Positions 46,333 through 54,857 of a DNA stretch of 64,000 nucleotides are shown here, one piece after another. Both the position numbers and the translations under genes were made by a program. Below the pieces are notes generated by a model. It did no database searches. It worked only from the letters and a program-made list of their open reading frames with translations, and was not told the DNA's origin. Where the stretch lies: contig CAYQKV010000005.1 of the NCBI GenBank assembly GCA_964418255.1, forward strand, positions 77,702 through 141,701, written 5' to 3'. How positions within the stretch are numbered: the stretch's first letter is position 1; the number at the start of each line of letters is the position of its first letter. The DNA is from CAG-1782 sp964418255. GTDB taxonomy: Bacteria; Bacillota; Clostridia; Christensenellales; DTU072.

Positions 46333-46406
46333 TGGAGCGGGTGATGGGAATCGGACCCACGCAACCAGCTTGGAAGGCTGGGGCTCTACCATTGAGCTAC
46401 ACCCGC
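46333..46406 (-). tRNA. tRNA-Gly (anticodon TCC)
   Basis: Acceptor GCGGGTG/CACCCGC, anticodon loop CTTCCAA, encoded CCA. First gene of the array; a 122-base spacer separates it from tRNA-Arg, much longer than the 9-29 base spacers elsewhere. Confidence 0.96.
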
Positions 46407-46458
46407 ATATACTCCTTTTTCTTCGGAAAATGCTTTCCTCTTTTCAAAGTGCCTTATT

Positions 46459-46487
46459 AGTATAATTGATTGAGTCGGATTTGTCAA
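46459..46487 (-). promoter_or_regulatory. Promoter of the six-tRNA array
   Basis: -35 TTGACA (46482-46487), -10 TATACT (46459-46464), 17-base spacer, about 50 bases upstream of tRNA-Gly. Confidence 0.85.
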
Positions 46488-46528
46488 ATAATTTTAAGGC
46501 TTTTTCTTCTTAAAATTTCTTCCTTTCG

Positions 46529-46572
46529 AAAAAATTTTTCCGCGTCGCCCAGTCTTTCTCTTTGCGGCGCGG
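46529..46572 (-). terminator. Terminator after ftsY
   Basis: CCGCGCCGC (46564-46572) pairs with GCGACGCGG (46540-46548) with one mismatch and a 15-base loop, then AAAAATTTTTT. It begins 11 bases past the ftsY stop. Confidence 0.65.
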
Positions 46573-46583
46573 TAAATTTCTCC

Positions 46584-47477
46584 TTATAAAATGGCGTTTA
46601 CGAAATCTTCCGCGTTAAACGGCAGCAAGTCGTCTATCTTCTCGCCCACTCCGATGTACGTTACCGGCATTTCGTATTCCGCGCTTATCGCCATAACCAC
46701 GCCGCCTTTTGCCGTTCCGTCGAGTTTGGTAAGAATTATTCCGTCTATATCTATCGCCTCGTCAAACACTTCAACCTGGCTTACCGCGTTCTGTCCCGTA
46801 GTTGCGTCAAGCACGATAAAACTTCTCTTATCTGCATTCGGAAGTTCTCTGTCTATTACCCTGTTGATTTTTTCAAGCTCGTTCATCAGGTTCTTTTTAT
46901 TGTGCAACCTACCCGCTGTATCCACTATAAGCACGTCGGTTTTCTTTGCTTTCATAGACGCTATCGCGTCGAAAACCACCGCCGCCGGGTCGCTGCCTTC
47001 GTTATGTTTAACTATTCTCACGCCCGCTCTTTCCGCCCATATTTCAAGTTGTTCGCTTGCCGCCGCGCGGAACGTATCCGCCGCCGCGACGATTACGCTT
47101 TTGCCCCGTTCTTTGAAAAGGTTGGCGAGTTTACCGACCGCCGTCGTCTTGCCTACGCCGTTTACGCCCGCTATAAGAAGTACGAGCGGATATTCGTATT
47201 CGGGAATTTCGTAATCGATTGACTCAATAAGAATTCTTCTGAGTTCTTCTTTCGCTCTTTCAGGCTCGGTGATTTTCTTTCTGAAAAGAGCGTCCCTGAG
47301 TTCTTCGATTATGCTTTCCGTCGCTGTTACGCCCATATCTGCGGCAATCAACGCGTTTTCAAGTTCCTCGTAAAACTCGTCGTCGAGATTTTTTGCCTTA
47401 AACGCCTCGAATATCTTTTTCGAAATATTCTCTTTCGTTTTCAGTAAGCCCTGTTTGATTTTATTGAAGAATCCCAT
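46584..47477 (-). CDS. ftsY: Signal recognition particle receptor FtsY
   Basis: SRP receptor GTPase that delivers ribosome-nascent chain complexes to the translocon. 297 residues: an N domain (about 10-90) and a G domain with GVNGVGKTT (104-112), DTFRAAASEQL, DTAGRLHNK (about 188) and TKLDGTAKGG (about 256). It lacks the long acidic A domain of E. coli FtsY, as is normal in Bacillota. It follows smc by 23 bases; the smc-ftsY order is conserved in the phylum. Confidence 0.98.
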   Translation of the reverse strand: MGFFNKIKQGLLKTKENISKKIFEAFKAKNLDDEFYEELENALIAADMGVTATESIIEELRDALFRKKITEPERAKEELRRILIESIDYEIPEYEYPLVLLIAGVNGVGKTTAVGKLANLFKERGKSVIVAAADTFRAAASEQLEIWAERAGVRIVKHNEGSDPAAVVFDAIASMKAKKTDVLIVDTAGRLHNKKNLMNELEKINRVIDRELPNADKRSFIVLDATTGQNAVSQVEVFDEAIDIDGIILTKLDGTAKGGVVMAISAEYEMPVTYIGVGEKIDDLLPFNAEDFVNAIL

Positions 47478-47500
47478 TTTCGACCTCCGTATAATTTCGA

Positions 47501-50500
47501 TTAACCGCCGTTATTTGCTTTTTCCGCAATTTGCAACGCTTCGCTCAGTTTAACAGAGAACACCTTGCTCACGCCCTTTTCCTGCATCGTTATTCCGTAA
47601 AGTTCGTTGGCGAGTTCCATAGTGGGTTTACGGTGACTAACGATAATAAACTGCGTATTTCTGCTGAATTTGCGCAGATATTTTGCGTAAACCGACGAGT
47701 TGCTGTCGTCAAGCGGCGCGTCGACTTCGTCGAGTATACAGAACGGCACGGGATTGAGTTTTATTATCGCGAAAATTATAGCAATCGCGGTAAGCGCCCT
47801 TTCTCCGCCGCTCAACAAGTCGATATTCTGCAATTTCTTGCCCGGCGGTTCTGCCTCTATGATTATGCCTGCGTCGAGCACGCTTTCTCCGTACGCCGTA
47901 TCCAAATCCAGTCTGCCTTTTCCACCGTCGAACATTTCGCTGAAAACCGAAGCGAAATTCTCTTTGATTTTTGCAAAGCTCTCGGAGAAATTCGTTTCCA
48001 TTTTCTTCGTCAAATCTTGAATCGTATCGTTGTGCATATTTATTGCCTTCAACACGTCGTCGTAATGTACTTTTATTCCGGCATATTCTTCTTTGAGCGC
48101 GGCAAGGTCGCTCACAGCCATTTCGTTGACTTCTCCGAGTTTTACGAGCTCTTTTTTGAGGTTCTTCGTCTCCTGAACTCCCGCAGAATCCGAATATCCC
48201 TCTATCTTCATCGCGCACGCGGTCTCATAATCGAGCCCGTATTCTTCCTTCACCTTTTCACGAGCGCCGTCTATTTCCTTTTTAAGATTTTCCATCATAG
48301 TTTCCGCTCTCGCCTTTCTTTCGTTGGCGGCGGTAACTTTATCGGCGCAAGTCTGCATTGCGTTATATAAAAGGCTCTGCTTTACCGTAAGATTTGCTTT
48401 TTCCGCGGTAATTGCGTCTCTCTTTGCTTTTTCCTTTTGCAACAGCTCGTTATCGCTGTTTTCAAGCACCATTTTTTCAAGCAACGCACGGTTTCTTTCG
48501 AGTTCCGCCGAACGGATTTTCACTAAGGAAACCGCGCTGAGAACTTCGCTGCCCAAACGCGCTATTTCTTTTTCGAGAGTGTTTATTCCGTTAGTAAGTT
48601 CCTTGCTTCTGTTTTCGAGATTTTTTACTTTGGTAATAATATCGGTGCGCCTTGCGTTTGCTTTCTGCCGCTCGCGTTCGAGTTCTATTACCTCTTCGTT
48701 CATCTTCGCAAGCATATCGTTTGCGTTCGTTCTTTTGTCGGTCTGGGTTCCCATTCTTTCTTGTTCGGTTTCCAGTCTGACGGTTTTTGCGGTAATCTCC
48801 CGTTCGCACTCGTTTATTCTTGCCGTTATTTTGTCTATTTCGGAGTTTATTTTCGCCTGTTCCAGAATGGTGTATTGCTTGCTCTGCTCCGCGGCGGAGA
48901 CGTTCTTGTCGAGTTTGAAGATAAGGTTGTCGATAACGGAAGACGTTTTCTCCATTTCTTTGAGTTCACCGTCGATGACGTTAAGTTCGTCAACAAGGAT
49001 TTTCCGCGATTTTTCGAGTTCGTCGACCTTCTTTTTATACTCCGCTATTTCCGCTTCGAGGCTGAGCATACGGTTTCCCGTCGTCTGTGTTCTGCCGCCG
49101 GTAACCGCGCCGCTTACCGCATAGTTTTCTCCCGTAAGCGTTACTATTCTGAATGCGTTTCTGTATTTTTCCGACATTCTTATAGCCGTCGGTTTATCCT
49201 CGACAACTACGACTCGTCCCAAAAGCACTTCTATTGCCGGACGATATTCCCTGTCGCATTTGACTAAATCCGCCGCTACCCCGTAGCATCCGTCTTCTTC
49301 CAACGCGTCATCGAAAACAGATTCGAGAGGTCTGGGACGCATTGCGGTGAGAGGCAAAAACGTTCCTCTTCCGCCGCGGAAACGGTTAAGGTACTCGATT
49401 AAAAAGCTCGTATCCTGCTGGTTTCTCGTAACCATATTGTTTATATTGTTACCCAACCCTATTTCCACCGCGAGCGCATATTTCGGCGAAACAGTTATTA
49501 AATCTCCGAGTACGCCGCAGATTTTGCTTGTAACCGAGCTATCTCCGCAGGTCATAAGAAATTTAACCGCCTGGTCGTAGTTTGAGAAATTGGCTTTACT
49601 GTTCTCCTGATAAGTTATCCAGGTTTTTTTCTGCGTTATCGTGTCGCGTATTTCGGCAAGTTTGTCTTCCGCGTTGCGTTTTGCGATAAATTTCTTGTTG
49701 TATTCGGCTTCTATCTCCGCTTTCGCCGCTTTTTTCTCATCTCTGTCTTTTTCCAGCGCGGCAATGTTTTCGTCTTCCGCCTTAATTTTACGGTTGATTT
49801 CCGCAAGTTCTTTTTTCTTGTCGGAAAGCTCTTCTTTCCCTTCCGCGACCGCCTTTTCCAAACTGATTTTTTCCGCTTTCAATTGCGCGACGTCGCCGGT
49901 CATCGAAATAGACTCGTCCATTGCTTCGAAGATAATAGAATTCGTTATATCTATCGTCTTTCTCTTTTCCTTGACTTTTTCATCCGCCTCTTCGTACTCT
50001 TTTATCAGTCTTTCCTCTTCGGATTTCGCTTGCAGGTAGTCATATGTCACCTGTTCGAGTTCGCGGGAATAATTCTTTTTCGTAAGCGTGTTTGCTTCGG
50101 ATATTTGCTGTTTATCGTCCGCTTCTTTCTGCTTTTCTTCTATGAATTTTTCGGTTTGTTCTATATTTTCTTTAAGCCGTTTCTGCTCGCTGTTTTTCGT
50201 TGCCGAACTGTCGGTAAGTCGCACCATTCTTTCGTACACCACTTTGAACTCTTCGTCGAGTTTAGACAGCTTCTCCGACACCGTTTCGTATTCGGCGTTG
50301 GTTGTTTCCTGCTCTTTTTTCGCCGCAGAAAACGCCGCGTCCGCCTCTTCGAGTTTTGCCGTGAGTTTTTTGTTTTCGCTCTCGCTGTTTTCGGTGACGT
50401 AAAGAAAATGATTGACTTCGAGGTCTTTGATTCTCGCTTTGATTTCTCCCGCGCGTATTGCCGTTATCGCCTGTCGTTCAAGAGGCTCCATCCTGTTCTC

Positions 50501-51103
50501 GAGTCCGCGCAACGTCTCCGCCTTAAGCGAAAGGTTTGCGCGTGCTTTTTCCAGGCTTTTCATCGCTTCCGCCCTGCTTGCTTTGTATTTGGAAATACCC
50601 GCCGCTTCTTCGAAAATCTGCCTTCTGTCTTCGGGTTTCGCCGTAAGAAAAGAATCAATTTTGCCTTGTCCGATAACAGAATATCCGTCCTTACCTATAC
50701 CGGTATCGCGGAATAGGTTGATAAGGTTTTTCAGTTTGTCCCTCTGTCCGTTTATGTAATACTCGCTTTCTCCCGTTTTCCACATTTTACGGGTAATAAC
50801 CACTTCGTCCGCGTCGAGTTGCAAAGTCCTGTCGAGATTTTCAAAAGCAAGAGAAACTTCACAATACCCCATAGGCTTGCGATTGCTCGTACCCTTAAAG
50901 ATGACCTGGTCCATTTTGTTGCCTTTGCCCGTACGCAAATCCGACGCGCGCTGTTCGCCGAGAACCCACCTTATCGCGTCGCTTACGTTGCTCTTTCCGC
51001 ATCCGTTAGGTCCGACGATACAGGTTACGCCGTCGTTAAAATTAAGACAAAGTTTATCGGCAAACGACTTAAACCCGTATACCTCTATTCTTTTGAGGTG
51101 CAT
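47501..51103 (-). CDS. smc: Chromosome segregation ATPase SMC
   Basis: Condensin-like ATPase that compacts and segregates DNA with ScpA/ScpB (not in the window). 1200 residues: N-terminal head with GPNGCGKSN (31-38), long coiled coils (about 165-490 and 680-1010), a hinge in between (GVLGDLITVSPKYALAVEIGLG), and C-terminal head with signature LLSGGERALTAIA and Walker B ILDEVDAPLDD. ATG 51103 is preferred for the GGAGG upstream; an in-frame ATG ten codons earlier is unsupported. rnc, often next to smc in this phylum, is absent. Confidence 0.98.
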   Translation of the reverse strand: MHLKRIEVYGFKSFADKLCLNFNDGVTCIVGPNGCGKSNVSDAIRWVLGEQRASDLRTGKGNKMDQVIFKGTSNRKPMGYCEVSLAFENLDRTLQLDADEVVITRKMWKTGESEYYINGQRDKLKNLINLFRDTGIGKDGYSVIGQGKIDSFLTAKPEDRRQIFEEAAGISKYKASRAEAMKSLEKARANLSLKAETLRGLENRMEPLERQAITAIRAGEIKARIKDLEVNHFLYVTENSESENKKLTAKLEEADAAFSAAKKEQETTNAEYETVSEKLSKLDEEFKVVYERMVRLTDSSATKNSEQKRLKENIEQTEKFIEEKQKEADDKQQISEANTLTKKNYSRELEQVTYDYLQAKSEEERLIKEYEEADEKVKEKRKTIDITNSIIFEAMDESISMTGDVAQLKAEKISLEKAVAEGKEELSDKKKELAEINRKIKAEDENIAALEKDRDEKKAAKAEIEAEYNKKFIAKRNAEDKLAEIRDTITQKKTWITYQENSKANFSNYDQAVKFLMTCGDSSVTSKICGVLGDLITVSPKYALAVEIGLGNNINNMVTRNQQDTSFLIEYLNRFRGGRGTFLPLTAMRPRPLESVFDDALEEDGCYGVAADLVKCDREYRPAIEVLLGRVVVVEDKPTAIRMSEKYRNAFRIVTLTGENYAVSGAVTGGRTQTTGNRMLSLEAEIAEYKKKVDELEKSRKILVDELNVIDGELKEMEKTSSVIDNLIFKLDKNVSAAEQSKQYTILEQAKINSEIDKITARINECEREITAKTVRLETEQERMGTQTDKRTNANDMLAKMNEEVIELERERQKANARRTDIITKVKNLENRSKELTNGINTLEKEIARLGSEVLSAVSLVKIRSAELERNRALLEKMVLENSDNELLQKEKAKRDAITAEKANLTVKQSLLYNAMQTCADKVTAANERKARAETMMENLKKEIDGAREKVKEEYGLDYETACAMKIEGYSDSAGVQETKNLKKELVKLGEVNEMAVSDLAALKEEYAGIKVHYDDVLKAINMHNDTIQDLTKKMETNFSESFAKIKENFASVFSEMFDGGKGRLDLDTAYGESVLDAGIIIEAEPPGKKLQNIDLLSGGERALTAIAIIFAIIKLNPVPFCILDEVDAPLDDSNSSVYAKYLRKFSRNTQFIIVSHRKPTMELANELYGITMQEKGVSKVFSVKLSEALQIAEKANNGG

Positions 51104-51131
51104 ATTCCCCCTCCTAAAAAAAACTTCTTTC

Positions 51132-51160
51132 ATTATAAGTTAAAAAAAAATTTTTGTAAA
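51132..51160 (-). promoter_or_regulatory. Promoter of smc-ftsY
   Basis: -35 TTTACA (51155-51160), -10 TATAAT (51132-51137), 17-base T-rich spacer. Confidence 0.7.
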
Positions 51161-51252
51161 GCAAAACCGCGCCTTGCTCGCGCACCGTTTATTCCTTAAA
51201 AAATATTTGCTCAATATAAATTAAGCGTCATTCGTAACTAATAATTTTTCAT

Positions 51253-51281
51253 AGCGAAAACGGCGCATTCCGCGCCGTTTT
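51253..51281 (-). terminator. Terminator of the nadD-rsfS-zinc ribbon operon
   Basis: AAAACGGCGC-GGAAT-GCGCCGTTTT: a perfect 10-bp stem and five-base loop (51257-51281), then CGCTATG. The T-run is the stem end itself. Confidence 0.65.
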
Positions 51282-51302
51282 GACCTTATTGAAAATTATG
51301 TA

Positions 51303-51803
51303 TTAAAGTTTATATCCGCATTTATCGCAAAACTTGCTGTCTGCGTTCAATTCTTCACCGCACGAAGGACATATTATTTTCAATTTCGCTCCGCATTCCG
51401 AGCAAAAATTACTGTCGGGTTCGTTTTCCGCTCCGCATTCGCGGCACGTGCATCCATCTAACTTTGCGCTTTTTACCGCGCTCGCAAAGGTTTTCACCGC
51501 CGGCTTTATATCTTCCGCCGTTTCGTTTATTATCGGCGCGCTTTCATTCTTCATATAGCGCGAAACTTCTCTTTGATAGGCTATTAAAGTTATCATCAAA
51601 CCGACTCCGATTAACGGAATTCCTAAGAAAAGGCACCAGAACTTTGTGGGTTGTCCCCAAGAATTCATACTCCCGAAAAAGTCTACAAAACCTATAATCG
51701 CGAAAATTACTCCGATTCCCACAATAATCGGTCCGATGACTTTCAGCCGCTTTTTTATTTTCTCGTGTTTAATTTTGTTCTCTTCTTTTTCCCGTTCGGG
51801 CAT
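51303..51803 (-). CDS. Membrane protein with C-terminal double zinc ribbon
   Basis: 166 residues: a charged start, two membrane helices (about 22-45 and 58-78), a linker, and at the C-terminus two zinc ribbons (CxEC..CSEC type: CRECGAENEPDSNFCSECG and CPSCGEELNADSKFCDKCG). Function unknown; such ribbons usually mediate protein contacts. ATG 51803 is chosen because the GAGG lies seven bases upstream; an in-frame ATG two codons earlier sits on that site. It lies two bases after the rsfS stop. Confidence 0.8.
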   Translation of the reverse strand: MPEREKEENKIKHEKIKKRLKVIGPIIVGIGVIFAIIGFVDFFGSMNSWGQPTKFWCLFLGIPLIGVGLMITLIAYQREVSRYMKNESAPIINETAEDIKPAVKTFASAVKSAKLDGCTCRECGAENEPDSNFCSECGAKLKIICPSCGEELNADSKFCDKCGYKL

Positions 51804-51805
51804 AA

Positions 51806-52153
51806 TCATTCCTCGATTTTTGTCACGTTGTCGCCGTTTTCCCAGAGTTGTTCAAGCGCAAAGTACCCTCGCATCTCTTTATTGAAAATATGCACGATAA
51901 CGCTCGCATAGTCCATTACAACCCATCTTCCTTCTCTTACGCCCTCTTTGCGTATCGCGTAAACGCCTTTCTTTTCTGCCTTTTCCTCGATAAAATCGCA
52001 AAGATTACGAACGTGAGTATTATTTCTTCCCGTCATAATAATCATATAATCGGCTATTTCCGTCTGTTTCGCAACGTCTATTACCGTCAAATCTTCTACT
52101 TTTTTTTCTTTCACAATTTCCAATAACGTGTTTTTAAGTTCCTGCGGACTCAT
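51806..52153 (-). CDS. rsfS: Ribosomal silencing factor RsfS
   Basis: 115 residues with the family blocks VIDVAKQTEIADYMIIMTGRN, EGVREGRWVVMDYASVIVHIF and RGYFALEQLW. Binds uL14 on the 50S subunit and blocks subunit joining in starved cells. Placement right after nadD-yqeK is the conserved Bacillota order. Confidence 0.97.
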   Translation of the reverse strand: MSPQELKNTLLEIVKEKKVEDLTVIDVAKQTEIADYMIIMTGRNNTHVRNLCDFIEEKAEKKGVYAIRKEGVREGRWVVMDYASVIVHIFNKEMRGYFALEQLWENGDNVTKIEE

Positions 52154-52184
52154 ATACTCTCCTTTTTCCGATAATTCCTATCGT

Positions 52185-53282
52185 TTATAATATATTATAA
52201 TACTTTGCGCACTCCTTAGTCAAGGGGTGAACGGGTTTACCGTCCTCTTCGAGTTTTCTTAAAGAAGATTCCACGCATTTTCTAAACCCCGTTTCGAAGT
52301 CGTTTTCTATCTCGCTCCTCAATTCTTCTACTCCCGGATAACTTCTTCCGTATTCGAGCATATCTGCGCAAAAAATGAGTTTTTCCAGCGTGTTCATCGC
52401 AGGTTTACCTGTCGTATGACATTCTATCGCGGATAAAATTTGTTCGTCTCGTATTCCATACGTCTTTTCCGCTTCTTCTTTCCCCAAAAACTGATGCTCA
52501 ACCGCGGGCGGCACTCCATCCATAGCGCGGTGCAATGGCTTTGCGCAGTCGTGTAAAAGAGCGGAAAGAAAAACTTTTTCGTATCCGAGCCCGAGTTTGA
52601 CGTTCAACCAAAGCGCGTAATAGACAGTTCTTTTGACGTGTTCGAAAGTTCTTTCGGGCAAAGACTTTTTCAGTTTTTCCACGATTTCTTTTTTATCGGA
52701 ATAAAGTCCTCTTTTTACGATTTCCGCATAAACTTCCGACGAGACGCCGTCGGGTTTGTCGCCGAGTTCGAGTTCCGCCCTCACAAGCGAACCGCTTACC
52801 TTTTTCCCGACGTACCCGAGTACGGTAACCTTAGCTCCGTAAGTTTTTTCGGCAAAAACCGCCGCTTTTTTCACGTCGTCGATATTTTCCCTCGCCACCA
52901 CGGCAAATTTTATCATAGAAGCGATTTTTTGCGGGTTTATCCACTTCGGGAAACTGACGATACTGTCCCCTCCCATTATAAAAACGTGCTCGTCTGCGGG
53001 GTATTTAGCCATCAATAGCGGTAAAATTTCAACAGTGGGATTTCTCTCCCCGCCTCTTTCTTTTTCCACGTCGTCGATAATCGCGTAATCGCAGTCTTTC
53101 AACGCGATTTTCGCAAGCGCTCTTCTGTCTTCGTAGGTTGCGCTGCAATTCTTGTGCGGCGGCGCATAGCTCGGATATACGACGACTTTATCGAGTCCAA
53201 GTTCGTTTTTTGCGCTCTCTATTATGCTTTTATGTTCGTTATGAAACGGGTCGAACGCCCCTCCGAAAAATCCTATTTTCAT
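52185..53282 (-). CDS. nadD: NadD-YqeK fusion: nicotinate-nucleotide adenylyltransferase plus HD phosphohydrolase
   Basis: A 365-residue fusion. Residues 1-190 are NadD, which makes deamido-NAD: GGAFDPFHNEH (7-17; the usual HxGH reads HNEH) and the second motif VSGSLVRAEL. Residues about 205-365 are a YqeK-type HD domain (FEHVKR, LLHDCAKPL, VEHQFLGK, ECHTTG, CADMLE), a family that hydrolyses diadenosine tetraphosphate. The two are usually separate neighbouring genes in Bacillota. ATG 53282 starts the NadD motif exactly. There is no ribosome binding site; instead a -10 box ends seven bases upstream, so the mRNA may be leaderless. Confidence 0.93.
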   Translation of the reverse strand: MKIGFFGGAFDPFHNEHKSIIESAKNELGLDKVVVYPSYAPPHKNCSATYEDRRALAKIALKDCDYAIIDDVEKERGGERNPTVEILPLLMAKYPADEHVFIMGGDSIVSFPKWINPQKIASMIKFAVVARENIDDVKKAAVFAEKTYGAKVTVLGYVGKKVSGSLVRAELELGDKPDGVSSEVYAEIVKRGLYSDKKEIVEKLKKSLPERTFEHVKRTVYYALWLNVKLGLGYEKVFLSALLHDCAKPLHRAMDGVPPAVEHQFLGKEEAEKTYGIRDEQILSAIECHTTGKPAMNTLEKLIFCADMLEYGRSYPGVEELRSEIENDFETGFRKCVESSLRKLEEDGKPVHPLTKECAKYYNIL

Positions 53283-53289
53283 ATTTGTT

Positions 53290-53318
53290 ATTATACCATA
53301 GAAACGCAAAAATCAAAA
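53290..53318 (-). promoter_or_regulatory. Extended -10 promoter directly abutting nadD
   Basis: TGGTATAAT: the -10 is at 53290-53295 with an upstream TG; a weak -35 TTTTGA lies 17 bases further. The predicted start of transcription falls at or within a base or two of the ATG at 53282. Confidence 0.65.
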
Positions 53319-53335
53319 GATTTTTTTCACCGCTG

Positions 53336-53365
53336 TTGCCACGCGGTTTTTCGGATAAATAAAAT
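53336..53365 (+). promoter_or_regulatory. Possible promoter of the divergent membrane-protein gene
   Basis: -35 TTGCCA (53336-53341) and -10 TAAAAT (53360-53365), 18-base spacer, plus strand. Confidence 0.4.
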
Positions 53366-53386
53366 ATATGGGGCAATAATTTAATT

Positions 53387-54127
53387 GTGAAAAAGACGGA
53401 CGCGATTTTAATCTATCTCCTCGGAACGGTTCTCCTTACCGTAATCGTAAATTCCGTTATGAAAAATCTTGCCGCGTCGATTTTCATCTCCCTGCTTCTT
53501 ATAATTCTCTTTCGCGCCGTTTTTATCCATATTTTCAACAGAAAACGCAACAAAAGCGTCATATCGGTAACGGAAATGGAAAACGAATTATCGCTGATGG
53601 CAAGCGAACAAATCGATTTTTTTATCGGTCGCGCTCCGAAAGCGTTCAATCCCGAAAAATGCGAATGCGGTTTTACCTATACGGAAAAGGAAAAAAAAAT
53701 ACTCGTCGCCGCAAACTATAAATTTTCCGCAACAAGCGCGGACGACGTAGCGCGGTTCTACCGTTCGGCTAAGAAAAATAAAACCGATTCGGTCACCGTA
53801 CTCGGGCGCGCGCCGTCAAGAGGCGTACTCGTGTTTGCGGGCGAGCTCGATATAAAATTTACTTTTCTTTCTTCAAAGCGACTTCACAAATTTTTACTCT
53901 CGCAAAACGCTCTGATGCCGAAACGCAGAAAAACCAAAAATCCTAAGAAACCGAACTTGAAAACGATTTTTGCCGACGTTCTCTCGCCTAAAAAAGGAAA
54001 ATACTTTCTTTTATGTGGACTTAGCCTATCGGTTTTCGCATTCTTCGGCGCGCTCAAAATATACTATTTCATCGCCTGCGCCGTTTGTTTCGTTCTCGCC
54101 GTATGCTGTTTTCTTAAAAAAACTTAA
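53387..54127 (+). CDS. Membrane protein of unknown function
   Basis: 246 residues starting at GTG. Two N-terminal helices (about 7-24 and 28-50), a soluble middle of about 130 residues (CECGFTYTEKEKKILVAANY; VTVLGRAPSRGVLVFAGELD) and two C-terminal helices (about 203-222 and 225-243). The ribosome binding site is weak (GGGG 15 bases upstream). I do not recognise the family. Its stop overlaps the stop of the converging yhbY gene by four bases. Confidence 0.65.
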   Translation: MKKTDAILIYLLGTVLLTVIVNSVMKNLAASIFISLLLIILFRAVFIHIFNRKRNKSVISVTEMENELSLMASEQIDFFIGRAPKAFNPEKCECGFTYTEKEKKILVAANYKFSATSADDVARFYRSAKKNKTDSVTVLGRAPSRGVLVFAGELDIKFTFLSSKRLHKFLLSQNALMPKRRKTKNPKKPNLKTIFADVLSPKKGKYFLLCGLSLSVFAFFGALKIYYFIACAVCFVLAVCCFLKKT

Positions 54128-54417
54128 AACTCGATATGCTTAATATCCCGTCTGTCGCTTTTCCGATAAATAACCATTTTATTTCCGATACAGCTTACAG
54201 GGTCCGCTCCGAGGGACGCGCATAGTTCGTTTATAATTTCCTTAGCCGTCTCATCGCACCCTCTCAACACCGTTATCTTTATCAATTCGCGCGCGTCGAG
54301 AACGTCGCTCAGTTCTTTCAGAAGTTCGTCCGTAACGCCGTTTTTCCCTATCTGAAATACGGGATTTAACGTCTGCCCTATCGAACTCAATGCTTTTCTT
54401 TCTTTGGAAGTCAACAT
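54124..54417 (-). CDS. yhbY: YhbY-type RNA-binding protein (CRM domain)
   Basis: 97 residues, the usual size. CRM-domain marks: LTSKERKALSSIGQTLNPVFQIGKNGVTD and the GCDETAKE segment, with IGNKMVIYRKS at the end. Associates with pre-50S ribosomal particles. RBS GGAG. It lies 20 bases downstream of the terminator of the putative 6S RNA gene. The usual NadD partner of yhbY is only about 1 kb away but in a separate unit. Confidence 0.93.
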   Translation of the reverse strand: MLTSKERKALSSIGQTLNPVFQIGKNGVTDELLKELSDVLDARELIKITVLRGCDETAKEIINELCASLGADPVSCIGNKMVIYRKSDRRDIKHIEF

Positions 54418-54437
54418 ATATTATCTCCGTTTTACAT

Positions 54438-54461
54438 AAAAAGGTCGGGATATACCCGACC
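54438..54461 (-). terminator. Terminator of the 6S RNA gene
   Basis: GGTCGGG-TATAT-CCCGACC (54443-54461), seven-base perfect stem, followed by TTTTT on the minus strand. Confidence 0.85.
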
Positions 54462-54640
54462 ACCGAATATGCCGTAGCAACGAGATTGTTAAAACCCGCG
54501 ATTGCAGGTGGGCAATCTGCCTTGTCAATCAATCTTCCCCTGACCATTACGGGGGGCGTGACATCTGACAACGGACTCGAAATCCCTTTTATTAACGTTG
54601 CGGTTCCAAATGAGCCTCGCCGCCACGAACACCTCAGTTC
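54438..54640 (-). ncRNA. ssrS: Probable 6S RNA
   Basis: A non-coding transcript of about 200 bases with its own promoter and terminator. The 5' end reads ACTGAGGTGTTCG, very like the CUGAGAUGUUCG near the 5' end of E. coli 6S RNA, and the 3' side GCTACGGCATATTCGG resembles its GGCGGCAUCUCGG. The ends pair: GTGGCGGCGAG (54616-54626) with CTCGTTGCTAC (54474-54484), 11 consecutive pairs allowing G-U, extended outward by CTGAG/TTCGG. A terminal hairpin (TTGTCA/TGACAA and CCCC/GGGG) and unpaired purine-rich and T-rich segments in between give the rod-with-bubble form by which 6S RNA binds RNA polymerase. The 5' end is inferred from the promoter. Confidence 0.78.
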
Positions 54641-54646
54641 ATTTAT

Positions 54647-54675
54647 ATTATGACATCAACAAACGAAATTGTCAA
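54647..54675 (-). promoter_or_regulatory. Promoter of the 6S RNA gene
   Basis: -35 TTGACA (54670-54675), -10 CATAAT (54647-54652), 17-base spacer. Predicted transcription start about 54640. Confidence 0.75.
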
Positions 54676-54799
54676 TATCATTTAAGAATTTTTTCTTTAT
54701 CACAACGCGCTTTTCCGAATTTACCGATGTTTGGTCTCCTTTTAGTCATATTTCGGTTCGCTTAACTTGAATTATTCGTTGATAATTTTTCTTAAAAAT

Positions 54800-54840
54800 A
54801 TAATTAAAAACGCGCCCTACGGGAACGTAGGACGCGTTTA
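54800..54840 (-). terminator. Terminator of the nucleoside transport operon
   Basis: AAACGCGTCCTACG (54826-54839 complement) pairs with CGTAGGGCGCGTTT (54808-54821) with one mismatch and a four-base loop, then TTTTTAATTATATTTTT. Confidence 0.85.
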
Positions 54841-54857
54841 TCTCAATAAAAATAGGA

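Noticed and set aside
47709..48218. Minus-strand frame within smc in another phase
   Set aside because: Arg-rich low-complexity product overlapping the SMC head; a frame shadow.
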